Shown here: in pieces, positions 1 to 13,356 of the stretch
Position numbering within the stretch: the first letter of the stretch is position 1
How the letters are laid out: each line of letters starts with the position of its first letter
Source: Synaphobranchus kaupii
Taxonomy: Eukaryota; Chordata; Actinopteri; Anguilliformes; Synaphobranchidae
Direction of reading: 5' to 3'
Assembly (NCBI GenBank): GCA_029718625.1
Contig: CM056380.1
Span: forward strand, 47,330,017 to 47,394,016
Length of the DNA stretch: 64,000 nucleotides
Position numbers and translations under genes: made by a program
Notes under the pieces: generated by a model
Databases searched by the model: none
Told to the model about the DNA's origin: nothing
Seen by the model: the letters and a program-made list of their open reading frames with translations, nothing else

Positions 1-732
1 GCATTACAGGCTGCCGCGTGTAACTCATACGACAGGTCGCGGCCACTCTTAATTTTTTTATTTATGTGACGGACTATGCATATGTATGATTGTATGTGTG
101 CATGGTAGCGCTTTCTTAAGGAGTTAACCTCGAGGTGAATTCTCCAATGTACCAGGCAAGTCAGAAACCATTAATTCCCTTTCATACCTCAGGCAAAGAA
201 CAGCAATTGAGTTGGTGAAATAAAACCCCTTTCAGTCTGATGAAAGCCATGTGAATGGCCAAGAAGGTCACCAAACATTACACGCCGAGGCGGGCCGTTT
301 CTCCTCATTGGCAGTTCATCTTGTTCCAGAGCCGTCTCCGCCATTGCAGACAGCGGCGATTCCATCAGAAATAATGTCTATTGTCTACCTGTGCCCTGGC
401 ACGCCGCGCGGTAAGAGAAGCACTCTAAGGAGGCGTTTGTCTGCTCTGATCGTAAAGAAGGAGGGAGTAAAGCGCGGCGCATTGTGCGTGTGTGTCTGTG
501 TGTCCCTGGTCTGTTCCAGGCACCATGCCTGAGAGGTTAAAGGCTCCCGTAGAGACTGGAATTAATGAAAACGTTAAATCCTCCTCGTGTGTGCTTTTCT
601 ATGGACTGGGATGTAAATTTCACAGAGCAGAAAATGGAAACCTTGGTGAAGTAAAAACTGTCAGGAGAGCTAAATGCTACCTTAGCTGCTGTATGCCTTG
701 CTCCTACTACTCCTATCAATACTAATAATATT

Positions 733-765
<33 letters not shown>

Positions 766-1221
766 TCACTTATTTTGCTGCGTTTAAGCTCTTCTGACAG
801 TTTAAATGTTCTCAATTTCCAATTTTCAATCACATAGTGGTGTAGAATGAAAATAAAATGACCAACTGATAGCGACACTACATACTCCTTTTGAAAGTTT
901 GAAGCTTTTGTCAAAGTCCTTTAGCATTTTAGATGTTAGTGACTTCAGTAACCTGCACTTTGTCATTTAGAGCCTTTTCCAGCTGACAGTCATCATGTTT
1001 GCTAACATATTGACATTTTAGACTAATATAAAGATAATAGGATGGTTTTAATGAGGAAAAAGAGACACATTATATGCACCAACAAAACAACTGGATCACA
1101 ATTTTATATGTCCTTCCATATATTTCAACACTTATTATGCCTGCCTGAAATGACTGAGTTGGTAATTTATTCATTAATAAACACTGATAATTGATGCAGT
1201 GAGGAAATAGGGGTTCCTTAC
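1..1221. other. Neurexin intron sequence downstream of the LNS6 exon
   Basis: This is AT-rich intron following the gtaagg donor at 1216-1221. It holds a TAA trinucleotide tract at 722-765. I looked for the about 30-codon SS4 cassette on the minus strand and did not see it, so it must lie beyond the window or be absent. Confidence 0.6.
722..765. repeat. (TAA)n microsatellite
   Basis: Near-perfect taa/ata repeats, about 14 units, in neurexin intron. Confidence 0.9.
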
Positions 1222-1393
1222 CTGTAGGATATCGCTCAATGACAGGCAGGTCATCCACCTGTAGTGTGGCGTTACCGCCACTCCGCGTAAACCGCACTAT
1301 GTGGTATTTTCCATCATTTACAAACTTTGCTGTTTCTTCAATATTAATGTCATCTGTTCCAACATTAAATACAACTCCGACATTGCCCTTGTC
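1222..1393 (-). CDS. nrxn1: Neurexin LNS6 exon immediately upstream of splice site 4 (partial gene)
   Basis: Neurexins are presynaptic single-pass adhesion proteins; their last LNS domain binds neuroligins, LRRTMs and cerebellins. On the minus strand this exon is 172 bp: acceptor tttgtgtctgcag before GACAAGG, donor TACAG|gtaagg. It encodes 57 codons plus one base, beginning [15 protein letters not shown] and ending VIERYPT-G. It carries the family hallmarks NDGKYH, RFTRSGG and the glycosylation sequon NAT. The entry phase (0) matches the exon at 49332-49513. The exit phase, after a first Gly base, is where neurexins attach the alternatively spliced SS4 cassette or the constitutive exon after it. 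GC3 is low (21 of 57 codons). Assignment to neurexin-1 rather than -2 or -3 rests on remembered family sequences (for example VIERYP); the fish a/b paralogue is not resolved. The GTG-started frame running past both splice sites is not the real product. Confidence 0.93.
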
Positions 1394-4300
1394 CTGCAGA
1401 CACAAAAACAAAAGCAAAACAAACAAAAATGTGTGAGCAGTAAAGCACACCAGTCTTCAGTCCAACAACCACAACGGCAACATAAATAATTTTTAACGCA
1501 GGTTAAATCATTAAGACGATGACGCTGATGATGGCATTCACAACAGTAACAGTGCTATAAATCAATAAGCAACTATTAACATACACAAAAGCATACGCTG
1601 CATTATTCGTGTGACTTTTCTGAGCAAAGCACTTTGAATAAATACAAGACAACTGCATGAATCTCTTCTTCAACAATGATTCCGCATAGTCACAGGCAGC
1701 CACGCGTCAGGGAAGCAGAAACGCACGCTGACACTGCTTCCTGTCCGCTCTAGTATGAAAATAATCAGAGACAGAGATGCCTGAAGGTCAAGAAGAGCAG
1801 CCCTCAAGGACAACGAGAGAGCTCCGTAAACAGACAGAGAAGAGATGGCGGTGGTGGTGGTGATGACACGACGACTCTTCATCTTATCTCTTCGGCACCG
1901 GCCTGGCCATATCTGAGCAAACATTTACCGTCTTCCAGGAGGCCGCTCACTTATTAGAGTCAATTACGAACCTAGACGGTGCCAAACTACATCAGACACA
2001 CACTAATTATGATCTATAAAAAGAAGAAAAAGAACACTTCCAGTAATTGAATTGACTTAAGAGGACGATGACCTCAATATAATGTTGTTTGACTTGATTT
2101 TCTGGTCAATGAGTAGGACGTCATACAGCATTGGCGACATTGCGTGCCACCGTTCCTCCATTCACTAACTTTATCTACAGTATAATCTGATGGCTGTATA
2201 ATCTGATGAAGTGCAAAAACAAAACTTAAATTACTAATTCAACTTTAAAAAACAACACATATTATGCATCTAAAACATTGTTAAAATATACAACTAAATT
2301 TTGTTTGCTAAGAAATCATAGATTGCATAATTTGTCTAACAGACATTGCCACTGAGTCAGATCTGGCGAACCCTGGCTTTATTACGTAAACCCGGCTCGG
2401 TTCGTTACAGCCTGCGTTCTCGGTAGAACATCACTCCCACCGCCTAAGAGAGATTCATCACAGCGCAGCAATTCTCCGCTTATTTTTAGAAGCACAGGTC
2501 TCAGCTCAAACTAATTAAGTGGGAGGTGATCTAAAATGTCCGCCAAATAAGGCCTGTTAGCACGTGATGCTTTAAGAGACAAGAACCGTTTCAAATACCT
2601 GAGTGCAATGGGGAATCTTTCCACCTTAAATAAGCTTTGAATAATTCCTGGGAGAAAGACAGCCTGGCTCATTGTCTGCCTCTTCTCGTTTTGTCAGGTG
2701 CGAGTTTCTTTTTATACGCAGCTAGGCCACGGAGGCTACCTCTGCCTTGGCAGCTCCGGAATATTCCACACATGCAAATCACCACAGGGAAAAATGATAC
2801 TGAAAAATGTAAAAATGTGCGTGTTTATACTTCATATTAGATTTACTGCAAAGCTAAATTAAATTAACACGCATAACAAGAGCCGGTAATAGATAAAATA
2901 CAAATGTATCTCATTTGTGGAACAATTACTGCTGAACAAAGGTCACAAATTAATACAAAAATCTCCTACAGCAAACCAATCAAGTGAGAGAGGCAGGCAT
3001 GCATTTCTCCTACACAATACCCTAAGCCCACTGAGACACAAGGTTTAAAGTTATTTAGACCATAACATAAATTATTCACAGAAAAGAAAAAAAACACCAT
3101 GCAACATCGGATATGATCTCTCTAGAGATCAAAATCAGTCATTGTTCGGGGCCTCCCCCCTGCAGCCCCAACAACCCAAGGACTCTTTAACGCATGTGGC
3201 AGACACATCTGTACAGTAATGAGATTGGATTGCACCATTTAAGCGCCTCAGCCCATGATAAACGATCCAGTTGAGTTAAGCAGTGCGGCACGAATCCCCT
3301 GCTAGCAGCGATAAAGGGAACATCTGGTTAGAGGCTCGGCCCAGTGGCGCGTTGCATGTCATTATCCAGTCAGCACCGCGGCGGAACGCTACCGGATCTC
3401 CAGTCCACACTCCGGATATGCCGGGAAGCGCCTAACCCGCCGGCAAGCATCTACAGCAAAGCAGATCCAACGCCAGGAGCTACGTGATAAACTCCATTCG
3501 ATTCCAATTCCACACTGTCCTACGTAAAGGTGCATTTGGCTAAGACTCATGAAGGATTTACTAAACTCTATAGGTTGCAGAGACCTTGGAGCCTGTTTAA
3601 CTGTATGAGATCAAACACTTAAACGTGCTATATTAACCTGGCCATTAACTACAAGGGACCTGTGAAATGGCCAGAGTTTGATGCTTGAACTGCTTTAGTT
3701 TTGTAGTAGGCCCATACAGTGTATATTGTAGGCCTGCAAGCCAGAGGACTTCCTATTTAAACCCAGTGATTGCAATTGGTTGGGTGGAGGATCCTGGAGA
3801 ACTGCATTCCTATACAATGTTTTTGTTTTTTAATTTTACTTCGTATTGTTTACAACTATTCAGTATTACAGTTATTGTCTTATGTGTATAAATATATACA
3901 GTAAATGACTTTACCTGATACCAGTTTATCCGTTTCTGTGCTACATACATAATTGACTTCAGCTTCATTAACTCGGACCAAAAATGTAAAATATTGTGAA
4001 CAAGAAAATGTCTTTTTTTTGGAAAATGTTTAGCTATATTAAATAACTTTGCATCAGGAAAGAGAATTACAGGGGTACTTTTACGGTTTCAGTTTAGGGA
4101 AGACGACTGTCGCAGTGACCAAAATAATTTTTTTTGCAGCTGACATAAAAAGTTGTCAGCAATGAAAATGCTTCGTGAAGCACAAAATCAGATCAGTCTT
4201 TACTTGGTTTGTGCGAGTGTGTGCAGAGGATCAGCTTTTTACAATTTATGTAAGGAAGTATTTCAACACTTTTTGTAGCAGTTTATTTTAACAAAATCTA

Positions 4301-7300
4301 ACTGCGCACTAAAAAGCTACACTACTGTAACTCAGAGTTGGCAAATGCTACTAATTTCTGTAGTTTTCCCCAGATAAGTTGGACACATATTACTGTAAAA
4401 CATGCACATTTGGTATTCTTTCTGGAATAGGTTTACTAGAATCTAAAAGTCCACTGCTTTCCTTCCAGGTGGCGACAGGCAGTGTCTTCAATGAGAGACA
4501 CTGTCTCCTCGCTCTGAGAGGTGCTGTCTGGAACTGAAAATTGTGTGGGAAAAGTGAAGGAGGGAAAGACCGCGTGAGAAGCGTGTTGCCGCCGGTGAGT
4601 TTGCTTTCTCCCGGTCCTCTGCCGCACAGCGGGACAGGTGATTGGGGCTGAGGGGCACCTACATCCAAGGACTGTCAAGCGCATAAAAAGAAAACCCACT
4701 AATTCATATTTTTATGGGCCCATTACCTGCAGCGGAAAAACAGATTTAGTGGCAGAAAAACCAATTAAAGTGGCACTTTAATAGCATCTTTCAATGTACT
4801 TTTAATGCTCCCCCCCAGTCTCGTTAATAAATTCAGCGCATTTAGTCACAAATTACCTATTCAATTTCCAAATTAAAAGAACAGGAGGCCCGAGTTACTA
4901 AAAGGGGGAGAATGAAAGATCGGGAGGAGAAACGTGCCGTCATAAAATTCAGCAGCATAAATTGTTGTGGTTACTTAGTAACGGCTCTGGGAGAGCAGGA
5001 CGCGCTCGCATTTGACGCGCCGCTTTGTGGCGCTTGCTCAAAACGGTGAGGCGAAGCTGGTAACCGGCAGGCGCTGGCAGACGTTTTGAAAACGAACACC
5101 CAGAATCCCCTGCTTCCCGCAGTTAGGCAGGGGATCCCGGTAAAACCAGGCGGCGCCGTGTTCCCTCTCTGAGCACGCTTCCCGGGCGTGACGGCGCCTC
5201 CCCTCGCTGTCTTCGCCACGTCGCAGTGCGATAGACGTCTGTGCACCGGCAGTGGTGCTGTGCGCCACATCCACCCCCCCCCTTCCTCTCAGCGGTTCAT
5301 CAGAGGCTCCTCAGCAGGGGTTCTGTTTCCTGTCACTCTTGGGGGGGGAGAGGCACAGTGATAATGAAGAAAGTAGAGGGTGAGAATAGGGCCCTTCAGC
5401 TCTGGGGTGTTTCTCACAAGATCAAAGTGGCTGAAACATATTTGCATATTTGCACCAACCCCACCAGCCAGCCCCCATCCCTCCCCATCAATACTCCCCT
5501 CCTGCCCTGGTAAAATATTGTCATCGCACAGAGCGCCCCCTAGGGTAATAAATAGTCTACCCCAATAATCAATACGACCCTGCCACTAACCAAGCTGCCG
5601 TGATTAATTGCTCGTCAAGCTGAAATTGAATTTAATTAGGCGACAGAGTGCAGGTGAGGAGGAGACTCGCCTCATCACCACAGCTCTTCGGTTCTGACGC
5701 TCTCTGCAGCTGTGTGCTAATGCTGTCCTATTGATTGTACGCAACACTGCTAGTGCTACTTCCGCTAAAATATTGCACTACTGCCATTGCCATTATGGGT
5801 ACTAGCGATACTGCTACTTCGCTTTATACAGCCACTACGGCTTTATTTGTTATTACTGCTACAGGTGCTGGTCCACTGCAAGTCATACAATGAGGTAGCA
5901 TTATTATGCTCATGACTCCTAACATAACTGCCACTGCTTCTACAATTTCCACTGTATTAGACAATCCAAAGACATCTACTGCTACCAGCAAGTCATTGCT
6001 GCTAGTAAAAGAAACATTGGCCATTCTACAAGCTGAAATTAAATCCCATGTGCTGTTATTGTGAGACAAACACAATGGACAATTTATGTTTGCAAAAGGC
6101 AATATGAAAACAGCACTTTTGACACCAGACAAAACAAATCAAATGCCACCCATTGTAAATATTTCTAAATCTGATTTAACAAACACTAAAGGCTTTGGAG
6201 CAACATATATAATCAAATCATCATATCTAGGGGAATTCCCTGGCAAATAAAGCAATACATACGCCGCTGTATGTAGCATAGGTCTTAGACAAAGGAGGGT
6301 GAGACAGAAGAGGGAGAATCTGAGTGATTTTTCCAGGGATCTCCTTGAACAAGTTTTTCATTTGAGAAACAATTGCTTCGTATAAAAAATAAATGAGTGC
6401 TCTTGCCCTGCGTTAGTCTTAATTCCAGCGCTCATTGGAAATAATATCCTACCTTTTATATAGACCACGCAAACAGTTTTGAGGCATCGATTCCTCTGTA
6501 ATCTGCTTTGAGATCAAACACCCACTGCAAGGCAATGCAAACACGCTGAACCAAATGCAAATGTTCATTATTCTCTATGGGAGCTCAATCCAAAGTCCCA
6601 GAAAACGGCTGAGACTAAAAGCCTTCAGGCCTTAAGTGGTATTCAGATAGATGTGAGGCTTCCCGTCGGTGCATATCCACTTACCGATCCTTCAGCGGAG
6701 CGCCCGCCAAACGCTGAGGCCGGGTGCCCATTATGAGGGGCGAACACCGGGCACCTGTCACGTCCCATACTTCACCATTACAGCGCCCACGTGTTGCCGC
6801 GCGCACCCTCAGTGCAAAAGTGAGTGGAAAAAACGTGTTTTAGGGGCAGGAGAAACATATGCACTTCCCCTCTAATGTCCCCAGCTGCTTCTAGACTGTA
6901 TCCACCCTTGGCCTGATGGACCAGGAAGGGGTCACTGCCTGAAATTCCGAGCCCAGGAAGTACTGAACCTTGAACCCTGAGCCGCGAACGCATCCTCCCT
7001 TGAGCGCGCAGTCATTACCCGTAAGCGTGATTACCCATAATCCCTTTCGAGCTGAAAAGAAAACGCCTGCTTAGGTTCTGAGCACTGTTCAAGCGATAAG
7101 CCGTGACGGACAAGGCCCTGTGCCCGCCCCCTCCGCCTGTGCGTAGCAGTGTTTGCAGCGGTTGAATGGGTGGGGCTCAGACATAGGGGGGAGGGGCTGT
7201 GGGGCTATCCTATGCTTTACTGTGGGTCAGGATGCCATTGGTCCTTATTTCTGTCCTCTTTCTGTACAGAGGGGTGCCCTAGACGCGTCTTCCTAACCCC

Positions 7301-7900
7301 AGAGAGTGAAAAATGAGTCACATACTATGGCAGAAAAACCTCTTTTCTTACACCTCTCTGTTCTTACACCTTATCTTTTAATTACCACTGACAGCTTTTT
7401 GCTTCTTTTATTTTAAAACTCCTTTAAAAAGTGATATTATTATCAAAAAAAACAAAACAATAGCGCACCAATTTTCTATTCCGCTAATAACTTTTTCCCT
7501 CTCCATCTTTCTCTCTGTCTGTCTGTCTCTCTCTTTCTGTAAGGAGGCCAATGATGTGAAGTGACACACTTTGATATTCATATCTTCCCGTCCCTATAAG
7601 ATGACCTTTGTTTTGGAATTTGAGGACATAACACTGACATAACACAGTGCTATTTCACTGTTACAGTGCGTCACAAAAGCCTATTCTCTCTACAATTCAA
7701 GTTTACATTCGTATTCAGTCAAAATGACGACGTTAGTATGCTTGTATGCGGATTAAAATGAATACATTCATTGTAATATTTCATAGTGCAGGCCAACCCA
7801 TTCACCTTCCTTGTGTTTTATTTATTTAATTTATTATTAGGATTTGGTATTGCATAAATGGTGCATAAGTGATGATATTTCTCACTCTCACTCAGATGTG
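1394..7900. other. Unique intron sequence with no gene seen
   Basis: I see no coding exon, RNA gene or intact transposon here. Open frames of up to about 125 codons lack similarity to anything I recognise and lack convincing paired splice sites. Regulatory elements cannot be excluded by eye. Confidence 0.5.
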
Positions 7901-7901
7901 C

Positions 7902-7903
<2 letters not shown>

Positions 7904-7941
<38 letters not shown>
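7904..7941. repeat. (CA)n microsatellite
   Basis: A run of 19 CA dinucleotides followed by an A-rich interrupted CA tract. Confidence 0.95.
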
Positions 7942-7943
<2 letters not shown>

Positions 7944-8378
7944 CAAAAACACACAAACACACCTAGTAGGGAGTCATCAGCCCTGCATAGCGTTGAGGAG
8001 ATAATGAGCACATTTGCCTTGCTTTCAGTATTGCTGTGTTTCTGCGTGCGTCAGGAAGAGGCAAAAAGCAATTTACTAAGCTGCCCCTCCCGACACGCAC
8101 TCACACGAAAACAGAGACACAATTATGGGAGCTGCTGCTTCCCTCCGTGGAAAGGTCAGAGTCACAGCCTGGCCACTGAGCAGCTGGGCCAAAAACTAAA
8201 TCAATTAAACAAAAATAAATAAAATAAAATTGACTTTTTTTCAGTCCAGTGATTATCTGGCATAACCCCACACATTGTGGTGCTTCAGTGAGCCCTGCAT
8301 CATAAAAGCCACAAGGGTGTTTCTCATTCTGAGCGAAACGTAAAGAGAAAAACGATGATGGACAGATTTGTGTGTCGT

Positions 8379-8400
8379 CCCCCCCCCCCCCCCCCCCCCC
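8379..8400. repeat. Poly-C run
   Basis: Twenty-two consecutive C, then accccctcccc. It is one of many long C or G homopolymers in the window; length may be unreliable. Confidence 0.9.
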
Positions 8401-9119
8401 ACCCCCTCCCCTTACTCGTTGCAGATTGTGTGCGTACGGGGGGTTGATATTTTGAGCTTATTTTAAAATCAGGCCCACCGGCCGAAGCGCCTAATTATCT
8501 GTGAAGTTGGCTTGAAATTGTTTCCACCACTAGGAGAGTCTATCAAGTGGCTTTCTACTTCAGAGCTTTGTCAAATAACTGCAGTTAATAAATCATGAAG
8601 CCGGCCTGTGCCACTGTTAAAGAAAGGCAATAGAAGGCTTAGACGAAAAAAGAAAAAGAAAGAGAGAAATGGAAAACGTGCAGGCAGAGGAACCGTAGGC
8701 CGATCCTTTAAAAGCTCCATTAAGCCGGTGAAACCGGAGCGTGCCGAACTTGCCCTGGGACTCCACCCCGAAGCTCTACGATCTGTTAAGATGAGCACAG
8801 GAACACGAACACAGGCTCACTGCAAAGGTGTCAATACCTCTTCCATGAGCCAGAATTCAGAGCTACTTCAGGTAAAGTCTGATCATAATACTCTGTTCCT
8901 GCTTTCTTGCCAGCAGCTATCTGTACCCAGACTCCTCACTTGAGGTGGCAGGACTGTAAGTAGAGTGTAGAGCATATCAGTGGGGCATACAGACAGCATA
9001 TGTCAGTGGGGTGGGGGAGTATTTCAAGGCTGAGATCTGGCTGAGATTTATAAAACCGGGAAATTTTTATAGAATCGGGAATAAAATCAGATGGGCAGGT
9101 AAAAAGCATGTTTTTAACA

Positions 9120-9138
9120 CCCCCCCCCCCCCCCCCCC
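9120..9138. repeat. Poly-C run
   Basis: Nineteen consecutive C in intron. Confidence 0.9.
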
Positions 9139-10227
9139 TTTCTCTCAAATTGGGCCTGGTGGGCAAATCAAATCGCACCAGGGTCAGAATCAAGTTCACA
9201 GTTTCGACAGAACGGTACAAGACACGTGCCCAAAACCGCCGCTCAACACTAAACCCATCCCCCTGCCCTGGAGGTGCATGCTGGGTAACAAACAAAGCCC
9301 CTTGTCCTTAAGGTTGGGTCCGCAGTTTCATTAGGGCGGTTCTCAGACGAACAGAGCGGCCCGTCTGAAAGGTCAGCATTAATAAAGCGCTCGCATGTGC
9401 CAGACATCTGTAAATAGCAGAGGCCTGCAGAATACATGACACAGGGCTCCACCGTCGCTTCTCTTAGGGTTTGGCAACACTTTTCTCCAACAAACAGGAG
9501 CGCAAATTTGTGGGCAACTGAAAAGCGCAACCAACTAGCCCTAGGGATTGGTTACTAGGCAACTGCACAAGCTAACAGCCAAAGACGGCTTTTTATACAG
9601 ATGAAAAAGGTCTTTCCACAAAGCATTTACGCAAGTATTTTGTGTGCGCCAGCAAACTACTGCGGCGTAAATCGGGCAGAAAATCTCAAAGCACGGAAAA
9701 CAAAATAGGACGAATAACAAGATTTGACATACATACATTATCCGTTCAGAAGAAAACGCGCAACATATTTTTTTTTTGTCAGCCGTGAGCTGTTCGGACA
9801 TGTCGCCCGTTGCGAGGCGAGCGCGACGTGTAAATCCTTCCCCAAAAAGCCCATTTGCACTCTGCGGCGTTATCAGGGGAGGGACAGCGTCCCGCGTTAT
9901 CGGAGGGCGGAGGGACGGCCCAGCTGGGCCTCGCCGCCGCGGGCGATAATGAAGAGACGCCTCTGCCTGTGGAGTCACCCCATCCCCGCGCCCAGCCGGG
10001 GGCACGGAGAAACGAGGAAAAGACCATCACTCTCTCTCTCTCTCCCTGCCTTCCCGTCACCGTATCTCTGCTCTCAATCTCTCCCTCGTCCTCTACCTCT
10101 CCTCCACGCCCGCCCGCTCCGTCCCTCCCTCCCTCCATCTCTTTTCTACATCCCTTTATATGTCCGTCCTTTAGGAAGGATATTGCTGAGAATGTTGTGG
10201 AAAATAAATAGTTAGGTAATATATATA

Positions 10228-10374
10228 CAGTCAAGCCGGAAAGTCTGCAAACCCTTCACCTTCTCCACATTTTATTACGTTACAGACATATTCTACAATA
10301 GATTGAGTTCATTTTTTGTCTCCAAATTCTACACAAAATAGCCCATAATGACAAAGTGAAAACAGGTTTTTAGA
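10228..10374 (+). repeat. Left terminal inverted repeat of the Tc1-like element
   Basis: Matches the reverse complement of 11638-11786 along its length, with scattered mismatches. The outer about 20 bases are perfect. The inner end shares aaaacaggtttttaga. Confidence 0.85.
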
Positions 10375-10626
10375 CATTTGTGCTAATTTAGTAAAAATCT
10401 AAATGTAAAATATCATATGTACACAAGTGTGCACACCCTTTGATATGACACCCAAAAGTGAGCTGAGGTGCATTTTGTTTCCACTGATACTGCTTGAGAT
10501 GTTTCTACAACTTAATTGGAGTCCACTTGTGATAAATTCAATTGATTGGACATGATTGGGGATTGCCAACACCTGCCTATATAAGGTCCCACAGTTGACA
10601 GTGCATGTCAGAGCAAACTCCAAGCC

Positions 10627-11567
10627 ATGGGGTCAAAGGAATTATGTGCAGACCTCAGAAACATTATTGTGTCAAGGCATAGATCTGGAGAAAGGTACGG
10701 AAAAATCTCTGCAGCTTTACAGGTCCCAAAGAGCACAGTGGCCACCATCATTCGTAAATGGAAGAAGTTTGGAACCACCAAGAATCTTCCTAGACCTGGC
10801 CGCCCGGCCAAACTGAGCAATCAGGGAAGACGGGCCTTGTCCAGGGAGGTGAGCAGGAACCCGAGGGTCACTCTGACAGAGCTCCAGCGTATCCTTGTGG
10901 AGATGGGAGAACCTTTCAGAAGATCAACCATCCAGGCAGCACTCCACCAATCAGGCCTTTATGGTAGAGTGGCCAGACGGAAGCCCCTCCTTAGTAAAAG
11001 GCACATCACAAAATTTAACTTTTTGGCCTGAATACCAAGCGTCACATCTGGAGGAAACCAGGCACCGCTCATCACCTGGCTAATACCATCCCTACAGTGA
11101 AGCATGGTAGTGGCAGCATCATGATGTGGGGATGTTTTTCAGCAGCGGGAACGGGGCGACTAGTCCTGATAGAGGGAAAGATGAATGCAGCTAAGTACAC
11201 CGAGATCCTTGAAGAAAACCTGCTCCAGAGCGCTCTGGACCTCAGACTGGGGCGAAGGTTTACCTTCCAACATGACAACGACCCGAAGCACACAGCCAAG
11301 AGAACAAAGGAGTGGCTTCGGAGAAAGTCTGTGCATGTCCTTGAGTGGCCAAGCCAGAGCCCAGACCTGAATCCAATTGAACATCTGTGGAAAGAGCTGA
11401 AAATTGCTGTGTACCGACGCTCCCCATCCAACCTGACGGAGCTTGCAAGGATATGCCAAGAGGAATGGGCAAAAATGTCCAGAAACAAGTGTGCCAAGCT
11501 CGTAGCTTCTTTCCCAAGACGCCTTGAAGCTGTAATCGCTGCCAAAGGTGCAGCAACCAAGTATTAG
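10627..11567 (+). pseudogene. Tc1-like transposase, internally deleted
   Basis: The frame opens at ATG 10627 (MGSKELCADLRNIIV) with the bipartite helix-turn-helix DNA-binding region. A first helix set ends near STVATIIRKWKKFG, a basic GRPAKLS linker follows, and then a second helix set ending RKPLLSKRH. At about 11015-11022 the reading jumps into another frame at [14 protein letters not shown]. The family segment between these points, including the first catalytic Asp (WSDE-type motif), is absent, roughly 25-30 codons. The rest is intact: [13 protein letters not shown], second Asp in HDNDPKHTA, Glu in [14 protein letters not shown] (the DD34E spacing class), and the terminal GAATKY with stop at 11565-11567. 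The enzyme would cut and paste at TA sites, but this copy cannot be active. A TGA at 11029-11031 ends the first frame. Confidence 0.93.
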
Positions 11568-11637
11568 GCTAAGGGTGTGTACAGATATGTAACCCCTAAA
11601 TAACCTATTTTTGTCAGTAAAATAAAATTGCATATTT

Positions 11638-11786
11638 TCTAAAAACCTGTTTTCACTTCGTCATTATTGGCAATTGTGTGTAGATGTTTGAGGAAAAAAA
11701 TTAACTCAATATATTGTAGTATAAGTCTGTAACGTAATAAAACGTGGAGAAGGTGAAAGGGGTGTGCAGACTTTCCGGCTTGACTG
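11638..11786 (-). repeat. Right terminal inverted repeat of the Tc1-like element
   Basis: Inverted partner of 10228-10374, ending cttgactg before the TA duplication. Confidence 0.85.
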
Positions 11787-12129
11787 TATATATGTACACC
11801 CAACATGGGGCTGAGCATGTCCAATTCCCACACTAATTTGGAATGGCGGACTGTCTGCGAAGCGCAGCTGCAGTCATGCATGTATCCCACTGTCGATTTG
11901 GGAGAGCGTAGACATCTGCGCTTCTCCTCCGGATCACGTAGTGTGCGCCAGCTGCTCCTTTTCGCACCGCAGACTACGGCCGAGCTCGTTTTAGAGCGGA
12001 GTCGGAGGAAAGACCTTTCGTGTGCGGCCTTGACACGCAGTCCGCGGGCGCCCGACCGAACCGACTGAACCCTCGCGGTGCCCGGACGGAGCTATCGGAC
12101 ACAGTCGTTGCACTGGCATGGTCCGGATT

Positions 12130-12445
12130 CGGTCCAAGACCATGGGACTCGTGTCGAGTCGTATTTCATTGACCCCGCGGGGTAATATGTGCTCTGCATT
12201 TGACCCATCCTAACTACTTAGGAGCAGTGGGCAGCCACAGCGCAGCGCCCGGGGACCAACTCCAGTTCTGCGGCCAGTGCCTGGGATCTAGGGCAATGGC
12301 AGCAGTATAACATAACCTGACATACGTATCTCTGGTGTTGGAGGAAACCGAAGTACCCAGAGAAAACCCATTCGAACACGGGGGGGACTTAAGAAAACCC
12401 CTTTCTTTCGAGACGACAGTACGGACCACTACGCCGCCATGCCTC
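12130..12445 (+). repeat. Dispersed teleost repeat, decayed
   Basis: The sequence contains strings I recognise from a very common fish interspersed repeat: tttgacccatcctaac, aggagcagtgggcagccac, gcgcccggggaccaactcc, then a later ggaggaaacc...acccagagaaaaccca...gacgacagt...ccactacgccgccatgcc section. Its class is uncertain from memory. No clear ends or target duplication were found. Confidence 0.6.
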
Positions 12446-13147
12446 CACGAATAAGCCACCCAGCAGCTGTAGATAAACAAATTCTGATACTCAAAAGGCT
12501 ACAACCAAACCTGCTCCTGACGGGCCGGGAAACTGGACTCGCTCTTGTCCATGCCTACCCCAAAGAGATCCTTTAGCACTTTTCTGTGACAGAGACTGTT
12601 GGGGGGTTTTGGCTTGGCTCTGTTGTGAAGGCTGAGCGGGATGACTCCTGATCCGATGTGACAGCGCACTTCAGCACGTAATCGGTGGGTAATTTCTTCA
12701 TGCCCCAAACGCTGGGGCTGTCTGAGATAGGAAAATGTGGGATTTCCGGACTGGACTGGACTGGACTGCACGCATTTGCGTGCGTGATTGCGTGCATGAG
12801 TGTTGCATATATTACTATGCGACTGGTTACCAAGGCACAGAAAGTTCACACGCACAGCTAGATATGGAGGCTGCACAGACCACACTACAGAATACTACCG
12901 ATCACCCAGTGATTACCCATAAGCCCCTTTGAGCGGCTTGGCCCCACACAGAAGGATGCACAATGATTTATTCATCATCCAATTTGCTCCTGGCCCTTTA
13001 ATATTAATGAAGACTATCTTTTACTCAGGTATTAATTGATCGGTTCATTTATTCTGACTCTTAATTGGCTGAGTGTATATATTCTCTCTTCACAAGTTCT
13101 ACTGCTGGGGCTGAACCACTGCAGACCGGTCTTCATTGGCCTTTCCA

Positions 13148-13177
13148 CCCCCCCCCCCCCCCCCCCCCACCCCCCCC
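13148..13177. repeat. Poly-C run with one interruption
   Basis: About 21 C, an A, then seven more C. Confidence 0.9.
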
Positions 13178-13309
13178 TCCGGGCCAATGGGGGAGGTAGA
13201 TTAAGCTGTCACGGCAACACACGGCCCTCAGAATGTAGGCTCCTTGGCAGAGGAGTACCAATCGCCATTTCAAGATCAAAACGTGCAGATGGTTTGTGCG
13301 TGCATTCCC

Positions 13310-13356
13310 TTGTGTGTGTGTGTGTGTCTGAGTGTGTGTTTGGGGGGGGGGGGGGG
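13310..13356. repeat. (TG)n followed by poly-G
   Basis: TG repeats at 13310-13327, an interrupted TG stretch, then about 15 consecutive G. Confidence 0.9.

Larger units (their letters stand above)
10228..11786 (+). mobile_element. Tc1/mariner-type DNA transposon, defective
   Basis: The 1,559-bp element starts CAGTCAAGCCGGAAAGTC and ends with its inverted complement. It is flanked by TA (10226-10227 and 11787-11788), the Tc1/mariner target duplication. The terminal inverted repeats are long (about 147-149 bp) and only moderately diverged, the arrangement seen in fish Tc1 elements with long IR/DR ends. A transposase reading frame lies centrally in plus orientation, opposite to the neurexin gene. 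The coding region has lost an internal piece, so the copy is non-autonomous. Confidence 0.95.

Noticed and set aside
10628..11633. Minus-strand frames across the Tc1 element (157-162 codons)
   Set aside because: Antisense shadows of the transposase coding region.
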